DNA from: Taxillus chinensis
Taxonomy: Eukaryota > Streptophyta > Magnoliopsida > Santalales > Loranthaceae
Direction: 5' to 3'
DNA: 64,000 nucleotides
Assembly (NCBI GenBank): GCA_023512835.1
Contig: CM042090.1
Coordinates: 57,895,865-57,959,864, forward strand
Position 1 is the stretch's first letter. The number at the start of each line of letters is the position of its first letter. Positions 1 through 11,700 of the stretch are shown one piece after another. A program made the position numbers and the translations under genes. The notes beneath the pieces are model-generated. The model searched no databases, had not been told where the DNA came from, and saw nothing but the letters and a program-made list of their open reading frames with translations.

Positions 1-382
1 GATTGGGAAGAGGATCAAAGGTACCTTTTGGGAGCGAGAGTGCATTTCGGAGTGTTTCGACAGAAACTTGAATCTCCACTCCATGTACAGCTCCCACAAG
101 GTCGGCTCCAGTGAGTACCATAGTCTCGTAAAATTCTGCAACATCTTCTATCAGCAAGTCTTGCATCCCTGAGCAAACAGATGCAACACCGGTTTCATCA
201 AGGTGATTTTTGAATTCGTCCAACCAGCTGACTCTAGCGTCGCCTATGGCTTCCCAGTCTATGATGAATCCCGGGACGATGTGTGTAGGTTGTCTGCCAT
301 CGATGAGCTTGGTTCTGCCATTAAGCTTGTAAAGAGAGAAAAAGAGACACTCGTAGAGAGTGATTGTAAGCTTCGAAGGTGG
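1..382 (-). CDS. ORF3 of element A, N-terminal part, truncated by window edge
   Basis: A frame is open from just after a TGA at 383-385 down to base 1. The first in-frame ATG is 164-166; the open part upstream of it encodes plausible protein sequence too (PGFIIDWEA... then WLDEFKNHL), so translation may start elsewhere or after splicing. From the ATG the protein begins MQDLLIEDVAEFYETM and closely resembles the copy at 62608-63048, with about nine differences in 56 residues by eye. The pattern FYETM...VHGVEI...LRNAL..PKG resembles the plant transposon-protein domain I know as PF20167. Position 226-228 is TGG here, while the H copy has a TAG at the same place, so this copy is the more intact at its N-terminus. 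Function unknown. Confidence 0.6.
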
Positions 383-415
383 TCAAAGGAAAGAGGAAGA
401 GAGAAAGAGACAGAG

Positions 416-473
<58 letters not shown>

Positions 474-547
474 AGGGTTAGGGTTCGAGTGTGAAAACGA
501 CGAACATACCTTTGGGCTCAGTCTCCATCTGTAACTAATATATAAGG
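383..547 (-). promoter_or_regulatory. Internal promoter-like segment upstream of ORF3 (element A)
   Basis: On the minus strand a TATA-like TATATATTA (rc of 536-547) is followed by ATGGAGACTGAGCCCAAAG then GTATGT (donor-like, about 507-512), a telo-box-like AACCCTAACCCTAG (about 474-487), and a long CT tract (rc of the GA run at about 420-471) leading to ORF3. The same order, with TATATAAG, occurs in element H. TATA, telo-box and pyrimidine-rich leader are usual for plant housekeeping promoters. That this one is active is inference. Confidence 0.5.
420..471. repeat. (GA)n microsatellite
   Basis: An almost pure GA dinucleotide run of about 50 bases. It produces a spurious Arg/Glu-repeat reading frame on the plus strand. 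Confidence 0.95.
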
Positions 548-660
548 TGAGAAGCGTACCGTAGAAGTCACAGACTTTGTCGGTTCGTCTTCAGGTCCGC
601 GTTCTTTTCTCTGACCCGTCTCTTTATCTCCCGGATCCACCTGTTGGAAGATTCAAGCGA

Positions 661-2213
661 TAGGTACACGTCACCCATTATGTCAGTGTGTAGGTTCCAT
701 TTTAAGTGCACAGTGACGTGCTGACATGTCTACGAGGCTTCAATAGTAAGTGACAGACTCCGTCTCGCTACGATCTTTTGAACTGCGACGCTACGAAGCT
801 GGATGCTTCGAGGCTACGACCCTCAAAGCTTCGAGGCAGCACATGATATGCACTTCTTCGATCCCGCACTTCTTCGATGTAGTTGCTTTGAGATCGACTG
901 CGAATGCAGCGAGCGGTGGATTTCTCTGGACTTTTTAACACTTAACAACACACATGAGATGCATATGACAATTCACATGATATTATTCATGATGAACAGT
1001 GTTGTGAGTGGAATTGAGATCACATGTCCAGAGCTTGGTTTATTTCAACCGAATGTCTGATTTACATGTATGGCAACTGTATCACTACCATTGAAGTCTC
1101 CAATTACCTTAGAAATGATTAAGTATATCATCATACAGCATCATGTGTCAGAAGGTGATCACTATGTTAACATAGCATCCAGTAAACCATGATTTATCCA
1201 TTTTAACAACCATGTCATAAAATTTGAGTCTTCTCACTTTTCAGCAAAACTCACTCAGCGGAGGCCTCACCCTCTCACCCTCGGATCAGCATGTGAGCTT
1301 GATTCAGGAACTAGAATTATACTGTATAAGTAAGCTCATGGTCAATCGAATCTTACCACAACCCTGATCCAGCAATGATTTTCAGTTTAGCATAGATGAC
1401 TTGAGAGACAGGATGGCCCTATTGAGAATCAGAACACACACTCTATCATTGTAAGATTTACAACACAACGAAGTACAGGTAGAGTTTGGAGTTTGATCAT
1501 TCAGCTGGTCTGTGTGAGTTGTCTCTTTTCTTTTGTGGAGCACAATGTTTCGGTGCTTTACATGAGTCTTTTTACAAGGACAGAGCTTAACACAGTACCT
1601 TTTTGAATCACATGATCATACATTTTGATCTCCAACTATTGCTATAACAGAGACACAATCTGGGAACAGTGAGGACTCCCCCTAAGATAGGCATTCAATC
1701 TATTGTCTATTATCATTTTGCCTTTTTCACCTTGCCTTTTTTTAGTAAAAGGTAGTGGCTCTTCTTGAGTAATAGGCTTTTTATGATTCTCAAATACTAC
1801 AGTCTCAGTCATCCTTTGAGCATTAAATCATTGAGGATCCTTTCCGTGCAGGCCGACAACACCATGAGATACAACAGTTCCTGCTAGTTAATGAATGCAA
1901 TGCCACACAGGTGATATTCTCTCAGAATAAAATAACAGGTAATGGGAATATCTTCTGATGAAAATAAGGGAAATTGCACTCATTTCACTCAAGACTTGAG
2001 AGTTTATAACAGGTTGCCCAACTGACGTGAACCAGGTTCAGAGGTAGCAAGTTTCATCCATGTGATTTCTCACTTCCTAGCAGCAGATATGCATGAATCA
2101 CACGTAGTCATTACTAATTTTCATGAAGACATCATCAGTTATTAACAGTGTCATACTTATGTTAATCGCACAAATAATTAGGTTGAAATGAAACACAAGA
2201 CATGCGGTGAGTC
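661..2213 (-). other. Spacer between pol and ORF3 of element A
   Basis: No convincing coding frame on either strand. Bases 730-930 contain several CTACGA and CTTCGA words like those that fill the LTR at 9050-10060, so part of it may derive from LTR sequence. A polypurine-type run (AGGGGGAGT on the minus strand, about 1675-1683) lies in the middle and may be a leftover or internal polypurine tract. SIRE elements normally carry noncoding or env-like sequence here. Confidence 0.4.
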
Positions 2214-5200
2214 TTATGAATTTAAATCTAACATGCCAAGTTTTGTCAGAAGTTCACTGAACCTGGTTTCTTGCAGAGGTTTGGTAAATATGTCGGCAAG
2301 CTGGTCATCAGTGGATATATACTCCAGGGAAATGTCTTTCTTTAGCACATGATCACGTATAAAGTGATGTCTGACCTCAATGTGCTTGGTTTTGGGATGC
2401 ATAACAGGATTGTTTGAAATTGCAATGGCACTTGTATTGTCACAATACAGAGGAACGGCCTTCAGATCAAAACCATAATCTGATAGTTGACTGGCCATCC
2501 AGAGCAATTGAGCACAATAGCTTCCTGCAGCAATATATTCAGCTTCAGCTGTGGACGTTGAAACTGAATTCTGTTTCTTGCTAAACCAGGATACAAGTCT
2601 GTTACCTAAGAGTTGGCATGTTCCACTTGTGCTCTTTCTATCAATCCTGCATCCGGCAAAGTCTGCATCTGAATATCCTCTCAGTTTAAAGTCAGACTCT
2701 TTTGGATACCATAGTCCCAAATTCTCAGTTCCCTTCAGATACCGCACGATCCTCTTGACATGAGACAAGTGGGATTCCTTGGGATTAGCTTGGTATCTGG
2801 AACAGATGCATGTTGCAAACATTATGTCAGGTCTGATTGCTGTCAGATACAGCAAGGATCCAATCATGCTTCTGTATTCTGAAATATCCACCTCCTTGCC
2901 TGCTTCATCCATATCCAGTTTGGCGTTTGTAGGAATGGGAGTTCTCATGTGTGTCACATCAGTCATCTTAAACTTCTTCAGAATCTCCTTTGTGTATTTG
3001 GTTTGACTGATAAAGATCCCATCCTCTAACTGCTTGACCTCCAATCCAAGGAAGAATGAGAGTTCTCCCATCATACTCATTTCATATTCACTTTTTATTA
3101 GATGAGAGAAGTCTTCACATTGCTTTTTGTCCCTTGATCCGAATATGATGTCATCCACATAGATTTGGACTATCAAGGGTGATCCTTTTCCTTCCTTGAG
3201 AAACAGTGTGGGGTCAATCTTACCTTTTCTGAACTTGTTTTTGATCAGAAATTCTGACAGTGTTTCATACCAAGCTCTGGGAGCTTGTTTTAGTCCATAA
3301 AGAGCCTTTTTCAGTTTGTATACCTTGTGCTCTTGGTTTGGCTCTAGAAATCCGGGTGGTTGTTCAACATAGACTTCTTCTTGGAGGTCTCCATTCAAGA
3401 AAGCACTCTTGACATCCATCTGATAAACTTTGAAGTCCTTGAATACTGCATATGCTAAGAACATGCGAATGGCCTCCAGTCTAGCAACTGGTGCAAAGGT
3501 TTCATCATAGTCGATTCCTTCTTCTTGTCTGTATCCTTTTGCAACTAGTCTGGCCTTGTTTCTGATTACAACACCATCAACATCAAGTTTGTTTCTGTAA
3601 ATCCATTTCACGCCAATGACTTGCTGTGATCTGGGCCTGTTGACCAACTCCCATACTTCCTGTCTTTTGAACTGATTTAATTCTTCTTGCATTGCATCAA
3701 TCCATTGGTGATCCAGAACTGCATCATTTACTGATTTTGGCTCCACTTGTGATAGGAAACACATATATAGGTTATCATGAAGTGTGGCAGCCCTTGTTTT
3801 AACTCGTGCAGTAGGATCTCCAATTATCAGTTCAGAAGGATGGTCTTTTAACTTTCTTCTTGCCTTTGGAAGGTCTTCTCTTTCTTCATGATGAATGCCT
3901 AATTGCTCAATGTCAGGTGCTTGGGCTGGTAGAAGTGGCAGAGTCTGAACAGGTTGAATGTTAGAGTCATGATTTTCTATTGATTTTTGACTTGGTTCCG
4001 CAGTAACCGGTTCAGCTCTTTGTTCATCAGGTTCAGGTACATCTTCCATAGTTTCTGTTGTCGTGGGCTTATCTGTGTCCTGATCTTCTACAATGATAAT
4101 GTCCTGCATTTCATTTACATTTGGATCTCCTTTCTGCATTCCATGGTTAGTCTCATCAAAAGAAACATGAATAGACTCTTCAACAACTTTGGTTCTTCTA
4201 TTAAATACATGATAAGCCTTGCTAGTCATGGAGTATCCAACAAGATATCCATCATCCGATTTGGCTTCAAACTTGTTCAAGTAATCCTTGCCATTGTTCA
4301 GAATGTAGCAAGTGCACCTGAAGATCCTTAGGTGACCGATGTTTGGTCTCCTTCCCTTCCATAACTCATAGGGTGTTTTCATGGTTCGTTTGTTAATTAG
4401 AGTTCTGTTTTGTACATAACAAGCAGTGGCAACAGCTTTAGCCCATAGGGATTTTGGGAACTGAGCTCCTGTCAACATGGTTCTAGCTGTTTCAACTAAT
4501 GTTCGATTCTTTCTTTCAGCTACTCCATTTTATTGTGGAGTTCTTGGTGCTGAGAAATTGTGCTAAATACCATGTTCAGTACAAAACTCTAACATATCAG
4601 AAAATTCAAATTCCTTGCCATGATCGCTACGAATGTAGTTAATAGAGAGACATTTAACATTAGTGACCCAATTGAAGAGTTCAACAAGATTCTCAAAAGT
4701 TTCAGTTTTGTTTTTGAGAAACATGACCCATGTGTATCTGGTATAGTCATCTACTACTGCAAGAAAGTATCGTGCACCAGATAAGGAAGACACATTTATT
4801 GGTCCACATAGATCCATGTGTAGAAGTTCAAGTGGTTGTGTGATTGAGATTTTATCTATACTCTTAAAAGAATGTTTAACCTGCTTACCCAGATGACAGT
4901 CCCTGCAAGGGTGTTCTTTCTCATAAACATGCTTGGGTAAGCCCTCAACCAATTCCAGAGATGCCAGTTTAGACATAGTTTTAAAGTTTAAATGGCCAAA
5001 TCTCTTATGCCACAACCAACTAATATCAGGTGAAGCTTTGGACAGAAAACAAATTGGTTCATCAGATTGAGCATTGCCAAAGACCAACTTGTAGACATTG
5101 CCTTGTCTATGTCCATTTAGCTTCACTTGTTTGGAGAGGGAATCCATAACTGTGCAGGTGTGTTTAGTGAACAACACTTGATAACCTTTGTCACACAATT

Positions 5201-8075
5201 GACTTATGCTCAACAGGTTATGTTTAAGACCTTGGACAACAGATACATTCTGAATGGACACAGAACCATTAGAGAGAGTACCCTTACCAACAATCTTACC
5301 CTTTTTATTGTCCCCGAAAGTGACAGATGAAGCTGCAACCTCCCTTACCTCACTCAATAGAGAGGCATCATCTGTCATGTGCACAGAGCAGGCACTGTCA
5401 AGATACCACTGGCTGGAATTGATCTTTTGTTTCCGGTAGCTACTTTCAGCTTCAGGTACCTGTTCCTGCACATAGAGCAACTAAGTCTTGGGGGCCCAAT
5501 TAAGATTGGGCTTTGGGTAAGTGAAAGCTGCAGGTGGCAATTTAAGTTTCCAATAAGAAGGGGCAGATTTAACTTTCCATGCTACTCTTGGTGATCCTTC
5601 ATTAGAGTTATTAGCAGGATTAGCCTTTAGATCTTCAGCACGTTTTCCTTCCTTATTGTTATCTTTGGCAGCTTTAATAGGCACAGGTTTGATAGTTTTC
5701 TTCACAGGTTTGATTTTTAAGTCTTTTGAAGGAATAGCCTATGTGTGCCTGGTATGTTTCTTCCTATCAGAGTTGCTGTGGCATTGCAGATTGTTAGTGA
5801 AATTAAGCTGTTTAAGATTTACCCTGATTTTAGTGGCAATCTCCTTCCTAAGATACTCAGAGTAGAATCTGCACTGATAGAAAAGGTGTCCAACTTCACA
5901 GCAGATGGGGCATGTGACAGATTTCGGTTGAACATCCTGTCTCAAGGGTTTTTCTGAAGTGTTCAGAGGTTTCCTAGGTTTTCTCACAAATCCTAGACCG
6001 TTCTTAACTCTTCCATTAGAGACAAACTTAGGTTGGAATGCAACAGCCTTGCTGGATGAACCAGTCTCAAAAGTAGTCATGTTTCTACTTGGTTTTGTCT
6101 TTGAGATAACTACACCCTTACCCTTGCATTGGGATGTAGAGGACAGGTTGACTGAAGGTTCAGCTTTCAGTTCTTTCATTGCAACTACTGCATCACTGTC
6201 CTTAGATGCAATGGTACCCAGGTCTTTGAATTCGGGTGTTACTGGCTTGGGTGAACTAGTAACAGCCATAGATACCTCCTTTCCACAATCAACGAGCACA
6301 CTGCCAGCAGGAACAAAGCCAGCAAGACACTTGGTCTGTACAGGGTAGGTTTGGGCCTTGGCTATTTGGTCTTCAGAGAAACCTAGACCTAAGGCTAGAC
6401 CTTTAACATCTAGAGTAGTCCTAAAGTGGGCCGCAATCTCAGCAGAGTCTTGCCACTTTTGACTGATTAGTCTTTCCTTTTCCAGTTCTGCTTTGGTTTC
6501 AGCTAGTTCCTTTTCAAGCCTATCGATGTCTTTATTAGCCATTTTTAGTTGACTAGCTTTGTCCAAAAGATCATCGTGTGTGCTTCTCATCTCACTCACT
6601 TCAGCTCTTAATCTTCTCTCTGTTCTTTCATAATCAACTATAGAGTCTCTATATTCACATGAAAGCCGTTCCAGTTTAGAATAGTATCTTTCTTTGTCAG
6701 CTTTCATAGGAAGAAATTGTTCCTCCATTTCTTTAAGAGCTCTATAGGTATCTTCATATTCAATATAGAGCTGTTCATAAGTTCTTACCTTGAGGGGAGG
6801 TGAATGGTCATCCATGAAGCAGATGAGACCTTTTTCCTTCTTCTCCTCATCTGACGATTCTTCTTCCTCCTCAGTTTCACTGTTAAACTTGTTAGTGATA
6901 AGAGCCTTCTTCCTCTTGTCATCCTTTCTGCTTGAGGAGCCTTTGGTCTTCTTCTTCTGCTCAACTGCCTCCTTTTTCTCCCTCTTCATCTTATAATAGT
7001 CAGCAGCGAAATGGCTGGGCTTGTTGCAATGATAGCATTGCAACTTGTCCTTATCTTTTCCCTTAGAGAAAGATGAGGAAGACAGCCTTGCTTTCCTTCT
7101 GTAGTTCCCCCTTCTCTTCAGTAGTTTCTTGATCAGAAATGCCACTTCTTCATCTGAAGCACTATCTGAGCCAAGTGTATCAGCTTCATCTTCTTCCTCT
7201 TCTGAAGATGGTTCCCGTGGTTCAGTAGCAGTCTTAAAAGCAATAGACTTCTCCTTTTTCTTGGAAGGATTCTCAAATGCCTCAAGCTCTTCTTTTTGCA
7301 TCTCAAACGTCTTGAGGTCCCCATATAGTGCTTCCAAGGCACAAGTCTTCCATTCCTTCAGCTGACGGATGGCTGATGTCTTTATCAACAGTCTCAAGGG
7401 TAGAGATCTCAAAAATTTGTCATTTTTGTCCTTTTGAGAGATCTCAACGTTATACGTCTTCATCCGTTGAATCAGACCTGTGAACCATTTGTAGATATTG
7501 TCCAATGACTCCTTCGGTTTACATCTGAAGGCTTCATACTCTTGTTTGAGCATGGAGATCTTGTTGTCCTGTATTTGCTCATCTCCTTCGTATATGAGAC
7601 AGAGCTTGTCCCATACCTCTTTAGCAGTCTCAAGATCTTGCACATCTGTGAACATGTCATCATCAAGTGCAGAGAAAAGCATGGCTTTTGCCTTGAAGCT
7701 GAGCTTTACTTTCCTCTGCTCCACCTTAGACCAACTATCTAGATCTTTCGTCATTAGTCGACCTCTTTGCATACGCTTTGGTGTGAAAGGTCCGTTCTTT
7801 ATTGTTTCCCAGAGATAAGTGTCGAGCATGTCTAGGTGAGCTCTCATCTTTGCTTTCCATTTTGAAAAGCGCACAGGTATGCACATAGGTACTTGGGAGG
7901 ATGAGCCAGGTAGAACATCATAGAAGTCTTCTTGTTCTTTCTTGCTGCTGCTGGTACTCGGTTCTTCCTGCTCCTGGTCTCCCGTCGCTCCTTCCTCTGG
8001 AACACAACTTGCTTCAACTTCCTTAACAGGAACTGGAGCTTGCTCGGGAGCTGGAGCTGCACTGCTGGAATCCAT
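2214..8075 (-). pseudogene. gag-pol polyprotein of element A, one frame with four nonsense codons
   Basis: The frame stays in register from ATG 8075 to TAA 2214 (1954 codons). It is broken only by TAG at 5739-5741, 5481-5483 and 4563-4565, and TAA at 4530-4532. Gag is about 780 residues, with a UBN2-type core, acidic/lysine stretches, a zinc knuckle lacking its last Cys (CYHCNKPSHFAADYY), a long coiled coil and a second intact knuckle (CPICCEVGHLFYQC). Protease reads DSAC where DSGC/DSGA is usual. Integrase shows the HHCC finger (WHKRFGHL...CRDCHLGK) and D, D, E region. RT has [12 protein letters not shown] and an intact YVDD; RNase H ends the frame. All four stops are explained by C-to-T changes at Gln codons, so they probably arose after insertion. 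Confidence 0.92.
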
Positions 8076-8112
8076 GTCAGCTAGTAGGGATCTCTACAGA
8101 GTAGTAGAATCT

Positions 8113-8124
8113 GCTCTGATACCA
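8113..8124 (-). other. Primer binding site of element A
   Basis: The minus strand reads TGGTATCAGAGC, complementary to the 3' end of plant initiator Met tRNA, two bases inside the LTR end and just upstream of the gag ATG. It fixes the orientation and LTR boundary. Confidence 0.9.
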
Positions 8125-8126
8125 AT

Positions 8127-10088
8127 TGTAGGTCCCAAAGTGAGTCTAGAGGGGGGTGAATAAACTTTCATTGCGTGCGGAAGCTAGACTGTTAGCTGGT
8201 TTTGGATTCCTCTGCAGATGACTATGATGGAAGTATTTATGGAGAAGACGAAAGTAGTATTGTGAGCGATAACGTGAGTGATGATGAACTATCAGACAAA
8301 ACTGAGATAAGAGTAAATGCTCTTTTCTCAACAGATCTCAGTTGTAAAAGTGATGGTTTATGATAGATCGACGTGTAGAAAACAACACAGAGATTAGACT
8401 TAATGGAAGTGCTAGATCTTTGGTGAACAAGAGGTTCTTCAATAATCAAATGGATTACTCTTGTTCTTGGTTCAACGCGGTGCACAACACTTCTTCTATT
8501 TTTCTCTCAGAGTCTTTCTCTTTCGTTGTTGGAACTCTCTTTATTTTTGGTTCTGTAAAGGATTGTTTATATCAAGTGTGTCAGAGCCATTTTCTTGTGT
8601 ACTGTGTGTTTCCTTCTTTTGAGAGAGAGATTAAATTAACAATTTTGTCGTTAAGTGCGTGAGAGATATATCTTTAAGATTAAAGTGCTCGTGCGCCATG
8701 ATGTTCATCCCGACAGACTGACTTCCCGCCACTGAAAATGCAGGATGTCAGGGGATGGGTTGATCTGCTCTGATTTACAGATCAGATGCCCATACTGCAT
8801 TTTTAGCATGCAGTCGATCTTGGCCGTTCATCTATGGATGGTAGTTGGCAGCAATTAATGCGTCATTAAATGCGCTCAACTGCTCGGGACGGCGCAGGCT
8901 TACTATACAAACCCTAGCCGACAATATCGCTAAGTGGCTGTGTTTAGGGTTGTAAGTTTGCCTCGGAGGTGGATGCCTCGTAGGTTCGGAGACTCGAAGA
9001 TTTCAGCTAGCACTTGTAGAAAGTTGCGAAGTCTTGCTTCAGGCTTTATGGTGTTTCTGCGAGTCTACGACTCACATCTTCGAGTCTTCGAGGCTGGAGT
9101 TTTCGAGGCTGGAGGTTAAGTTGGATTAGCCTTTTAGTGTCACTCTGTTAACTAAAGTCTACGACTCTACGAGTCTGTGACTCTTCGAATAGCGCTTAGA
9201 GTGACTTCTTCGATTACAGCTGATCTACCTGTTATTGGAGCTACGAGTCTACGACTCTAGCTCTACGTGTCTACGACCTTCGGGTCTCTCAGTTTACTAT
9301 ATTTGACTAGGTGGTCTGAAAATCTTCGACTCTACGAGTCTTCAACTTCGCTTTTCTTCCTTAGTCTTTCACAGAGGTTCATAAATGGAGTTCCTTTATA
9401 GCTACGACCCTTTAGCTCCAACTCTCCGCCATCGATCTCCGAGTCTGGAAGTATGGCAATTTCTCTATAATGACTGTGTCCCTTGAGTCTACGAGTCTAC
9501 GACTCTACGACTCTTGAGTTACAGTTTCATTTGTTTGCCAGTCTTTACAGCGTCGATTCTTCGACCTTCAACCTACGAGTCTACGAGTCTAGTTTTCTTA
9601 ACCGTGTTCAACGGCTTTGACTTTATGACTTCCGATCTACGAGTCTGCGAGTCCTGTTTTCTTAACAGTGTTCGAAGGTTTCAACCCTACGACTCTACGA
9701 GTCTTCGAGTTAAGTGGCAATTGAAAGATCTGTTAGTTGAAGTGTTTGTGGGGGACTCTACGAGTCTACGAGTCATTTAGCGTTGGTTACTGTTCTTAAC
9801 ACTGCTTCAACTCTACGAGTCTCCGAACTTCGTTGACGCTTACAGTAACACTTTCTTTTTCGTACCATGACTCTACGACCTTCGACCCTGGATCTACGAG
9901 TCGCAATGTTCTGTCACTATTTCGCCTTGAGTCTCCAGACTCTACGAGTCTACGAGTCTCTTGCCAATACGTCCTATGACAGTTTCACTTCTACGAACTT
10001 CGACTCTCTAACCCTACGACCGTCAGTTCTTCGAGTCTCTGGACTTAGACTATTTGTGGCAGCTTCATCAAATCCTATATTTCCAACA
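8127..10088 (-). repeat. 5' LTR of element A (1962 bp)
   Basis: On the plus strand it begins TGTAGGTCCC and ends TTCCAACA; in element orientation it is TGTTGGAA...CCTACA. It aligns along its whole length with 57217-59246. Its right half (about 9050-10060) is packed with short degenerate units around CTACGAGTC. The 3' partner is outside the window, so the age cannot be read. Confidence 0.88.
9050..10060. repeat. Degenerate short-repeat array inside LTR (CTACGAGTC units)
   Basis: Dozens of copies of CTACGAGTC, CTACGACTC and CTTCGAGTC lie at irregular spacing. GACTC-TAC-GAGTC is a 5-bp hairpin with a 3-base loop and recurs many times. The same array lies in the H LTR at about 58150-59215 with many private changes. 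Confidence 0.8.
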
Positions 10089-10650
10089 ATTTGAATTTCC
10101 TTTTTAAATTGTATTTTGACTTCAAAATTGATGTTTATTCTTTGTCCAAATAACTTCCTTCCAAAAGGGAATAAGTGAGTTGTTATAGTGAAGATTCTAA
10201 TGCTGAAATTTAGGCTTGGTTGGATGAAAAGGCTTGATCGGGTGAAGAAGGCTTCACTCGACCTTCACCTGACTACCTCGGATTTCACCCAACCAAAAGG
10301 ATGTTTTCTTTACTGAGGCTTTAAGACTCCAAAAATGGAAAATTTGGCTTCACCTGACCTTCACCCAACCAAATTGAAATTTGTCCATCGTGGTCTTTAG
10401 GTTTATGGGATTCAAACTTCCTTCTGATGATATGGTGAATTCTTCCTTGATTCTTGAATTCCTATCAAAACATAACAAAAATACCACAAAAACTCCAAGA
10501 AATCCTTTGTTCCGGGTTAGGGCATGAAAATTGTGATAATGTAGATTAATTAGGCAATAAATGAAGCGAAAGAGTATAAAAATGCACCTAAAGTGGCCCT
10601 AAAAATGTGGTAAAAATCCCCTTAATCAACAACACAGAGTTGGCAGAAGT
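10089..10650. other. Unassigned sequence right of element A
   Basis: No coding frame of note. Bases 10220-10390 repeat the words TTCACCTGACC and CACCCAACCAAA in a loosely repetitive way. I recognise no family. Confidence 0.3.
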
Positions 10651-10654
10651 CCTA

Positions 10655-11100
10655 TGCTTATTGGAGATAGAAACCTTTGCGGTTTGAGGTGGGGGACTGT
10701 GTGTTCTTGTGTGTCTTGTCATCTCAAGGGCATCAGAGGTTTGATCAAAGGTCCAAACTCTCACCTTGTTTTGTGGGGCTATTTGAGATTGTGGTTGCCA
10801 TGGATTTCGTAGCTTATAGGTTGGATCTGCCATCAGAGTTGGCATGGGTGCATAATTTGTTTCATGTATTCCAATTGCGATGGTATTACCCTTATCTATT
10901 CAATGTGTTGGATTATCGTGAAATTGGCATGAAAGATGATGGTGCCATCACGGAGATGCCAGCATAGATTTTAGACAGGCGAGAGTAGGTTTTATAACGC
11001 AAGATAGTTCCTTAGGTATGTGTGTTGTGGCGACACCAAGGCTTGGATGGCCAAACTTGGGAGAAGGAGATCCAGATATGGGTTCTTCATCTTGAATTGC
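10655..11100 (+). pseudogene. Ty3/gypsy integrase C-terminal fragment
   Basis: The plus-strand frame reads RFEVGDCVFL, KLSPCFVGLFEI, VAYRLDLPSELAWVHNLFHVFQLR and, after a stop at about 10966, ILDRRE...TWEKE. This is the GPY/F-type tail of Ty3/gypsy integrase (usual form: KLSPRFVGPFEI...VHNVFHVSMLRKY). Stops at about 10966 and later and the lack of RT or integrase core show a decayed remnant. It probably belongs with the LTR-like start at 11444. Confidence 0.75.
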
Positions 11101-11443
11101 TCAGGGGCAAACAATCTTAAAGTGGAGAGCATGTGAGGATCTTTCCAATGATAAGGTACGTTGATGAGTAGTATATTGTTATTTCGTGATTGATATATAT
11201 TATTGTTGCTTTTTTGCATATGTTGGTTTGTGGTGTGTGATTTATAATGCATGATATATTGATATATATTATAGCTCTATGGTGTCTGTTGTGTGTTGTG
11301 TATTATGATGGTTGAGGTAATTGTTTTTGCTATGGTGATTTTGTTGGATGTTGAGACGGGTGGTCATATCCTATTGTGGTTATGATTATGGTATATAAGT
11401 TATGAGGATTTTCAAGGATGAAAAAGTCTTATAGTGGGGCGTA

Positions 11444-11700
11444 TGTAAAGATCCGTGTTTAGAGTAACATTTTGAGATAGACACTGTTAAGATGCATAAT
11501 TTGAGTGTTCGTGACCAAAAATCGAATATGTGGGATATTATAGTGTTTGTATGCAAAAAAAATGAGAAAATGAAAAGAAAGAGGACTTTGGCACATGGCC
11601 ATGATTGTGGCCGTGGCATTCAAAGGGGAATGTGTGTTAAATTTGGCAACCATCCATGCTAACTAAATGTCACGGGCAGACCTCATGGTTTATTGTTCTA
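11444..11700 (+). repeat. Possible 3' LTR start of the gypsy remnant
   Basis: TGTAAAGATCCGTGTTT at 11444 follows a purine-rich AGTGGGGCGTA and matches the terminus of the gypsy solo LTRs at 13675-16013 and 17739-18792 (read on the minus strand as TGTAAAGACCCGTG and TGTAAGGACCCG). I cannot find the other end; 11700 is only a guess. Confidence 0.4.

Larger units (their letters stand above)
1..10088 (-). mobile_element. Element A: SIRE-like Ty1/copia retrotransposon with extra 3' ORF (left end outside window)
   Basis: Read on the minus strand the order is LTR (10088-8127), Met-tRNA primer site (8124-8113), leader, one gag-pol frame (8075-2214), about 1.5 kb of spacer, an internal promoter-like segment, and the start of a third ORF (382-1). 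The domain order protease-integrase-RT-RNase H is that of Ty1/copia; the very long gag, 2-kb LTR and space after pol fit the SIRE/Maximus lineage. No second LTR lies between pol and the window edge, and the first 660 bases match the interior of element H (62884-63550). I therefore infer that the element continues leftward through ORF3 to a 3' LTR outside the window. Four nonsense codons make this copy non-functional. Confidence 0.85.

Noticed and set aside
203..475. 90-codon plus-strand frame ending in Arg/Glu repeats
   Set aside because: The repeats are translated GA microsatellite, and the rest is the opposite strand of ORF3.
1675..1690. Polypurine-like run as the 3' polypurine tract of element A
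   Set aside because: No LTR sequence follows it on the left, so it is not the functional tract of this copy.
3987..4331. Plus-strand frames opposite element A pol
   Set aside because: Antisense shadows of the integrase/RT region.
8858..8920. LTR of A read as a structured RNA gene
   Set aside because: The hairpin words are spread irregularly; no tRNA, snoRNA or miRNA-type fold could be supported by eye.
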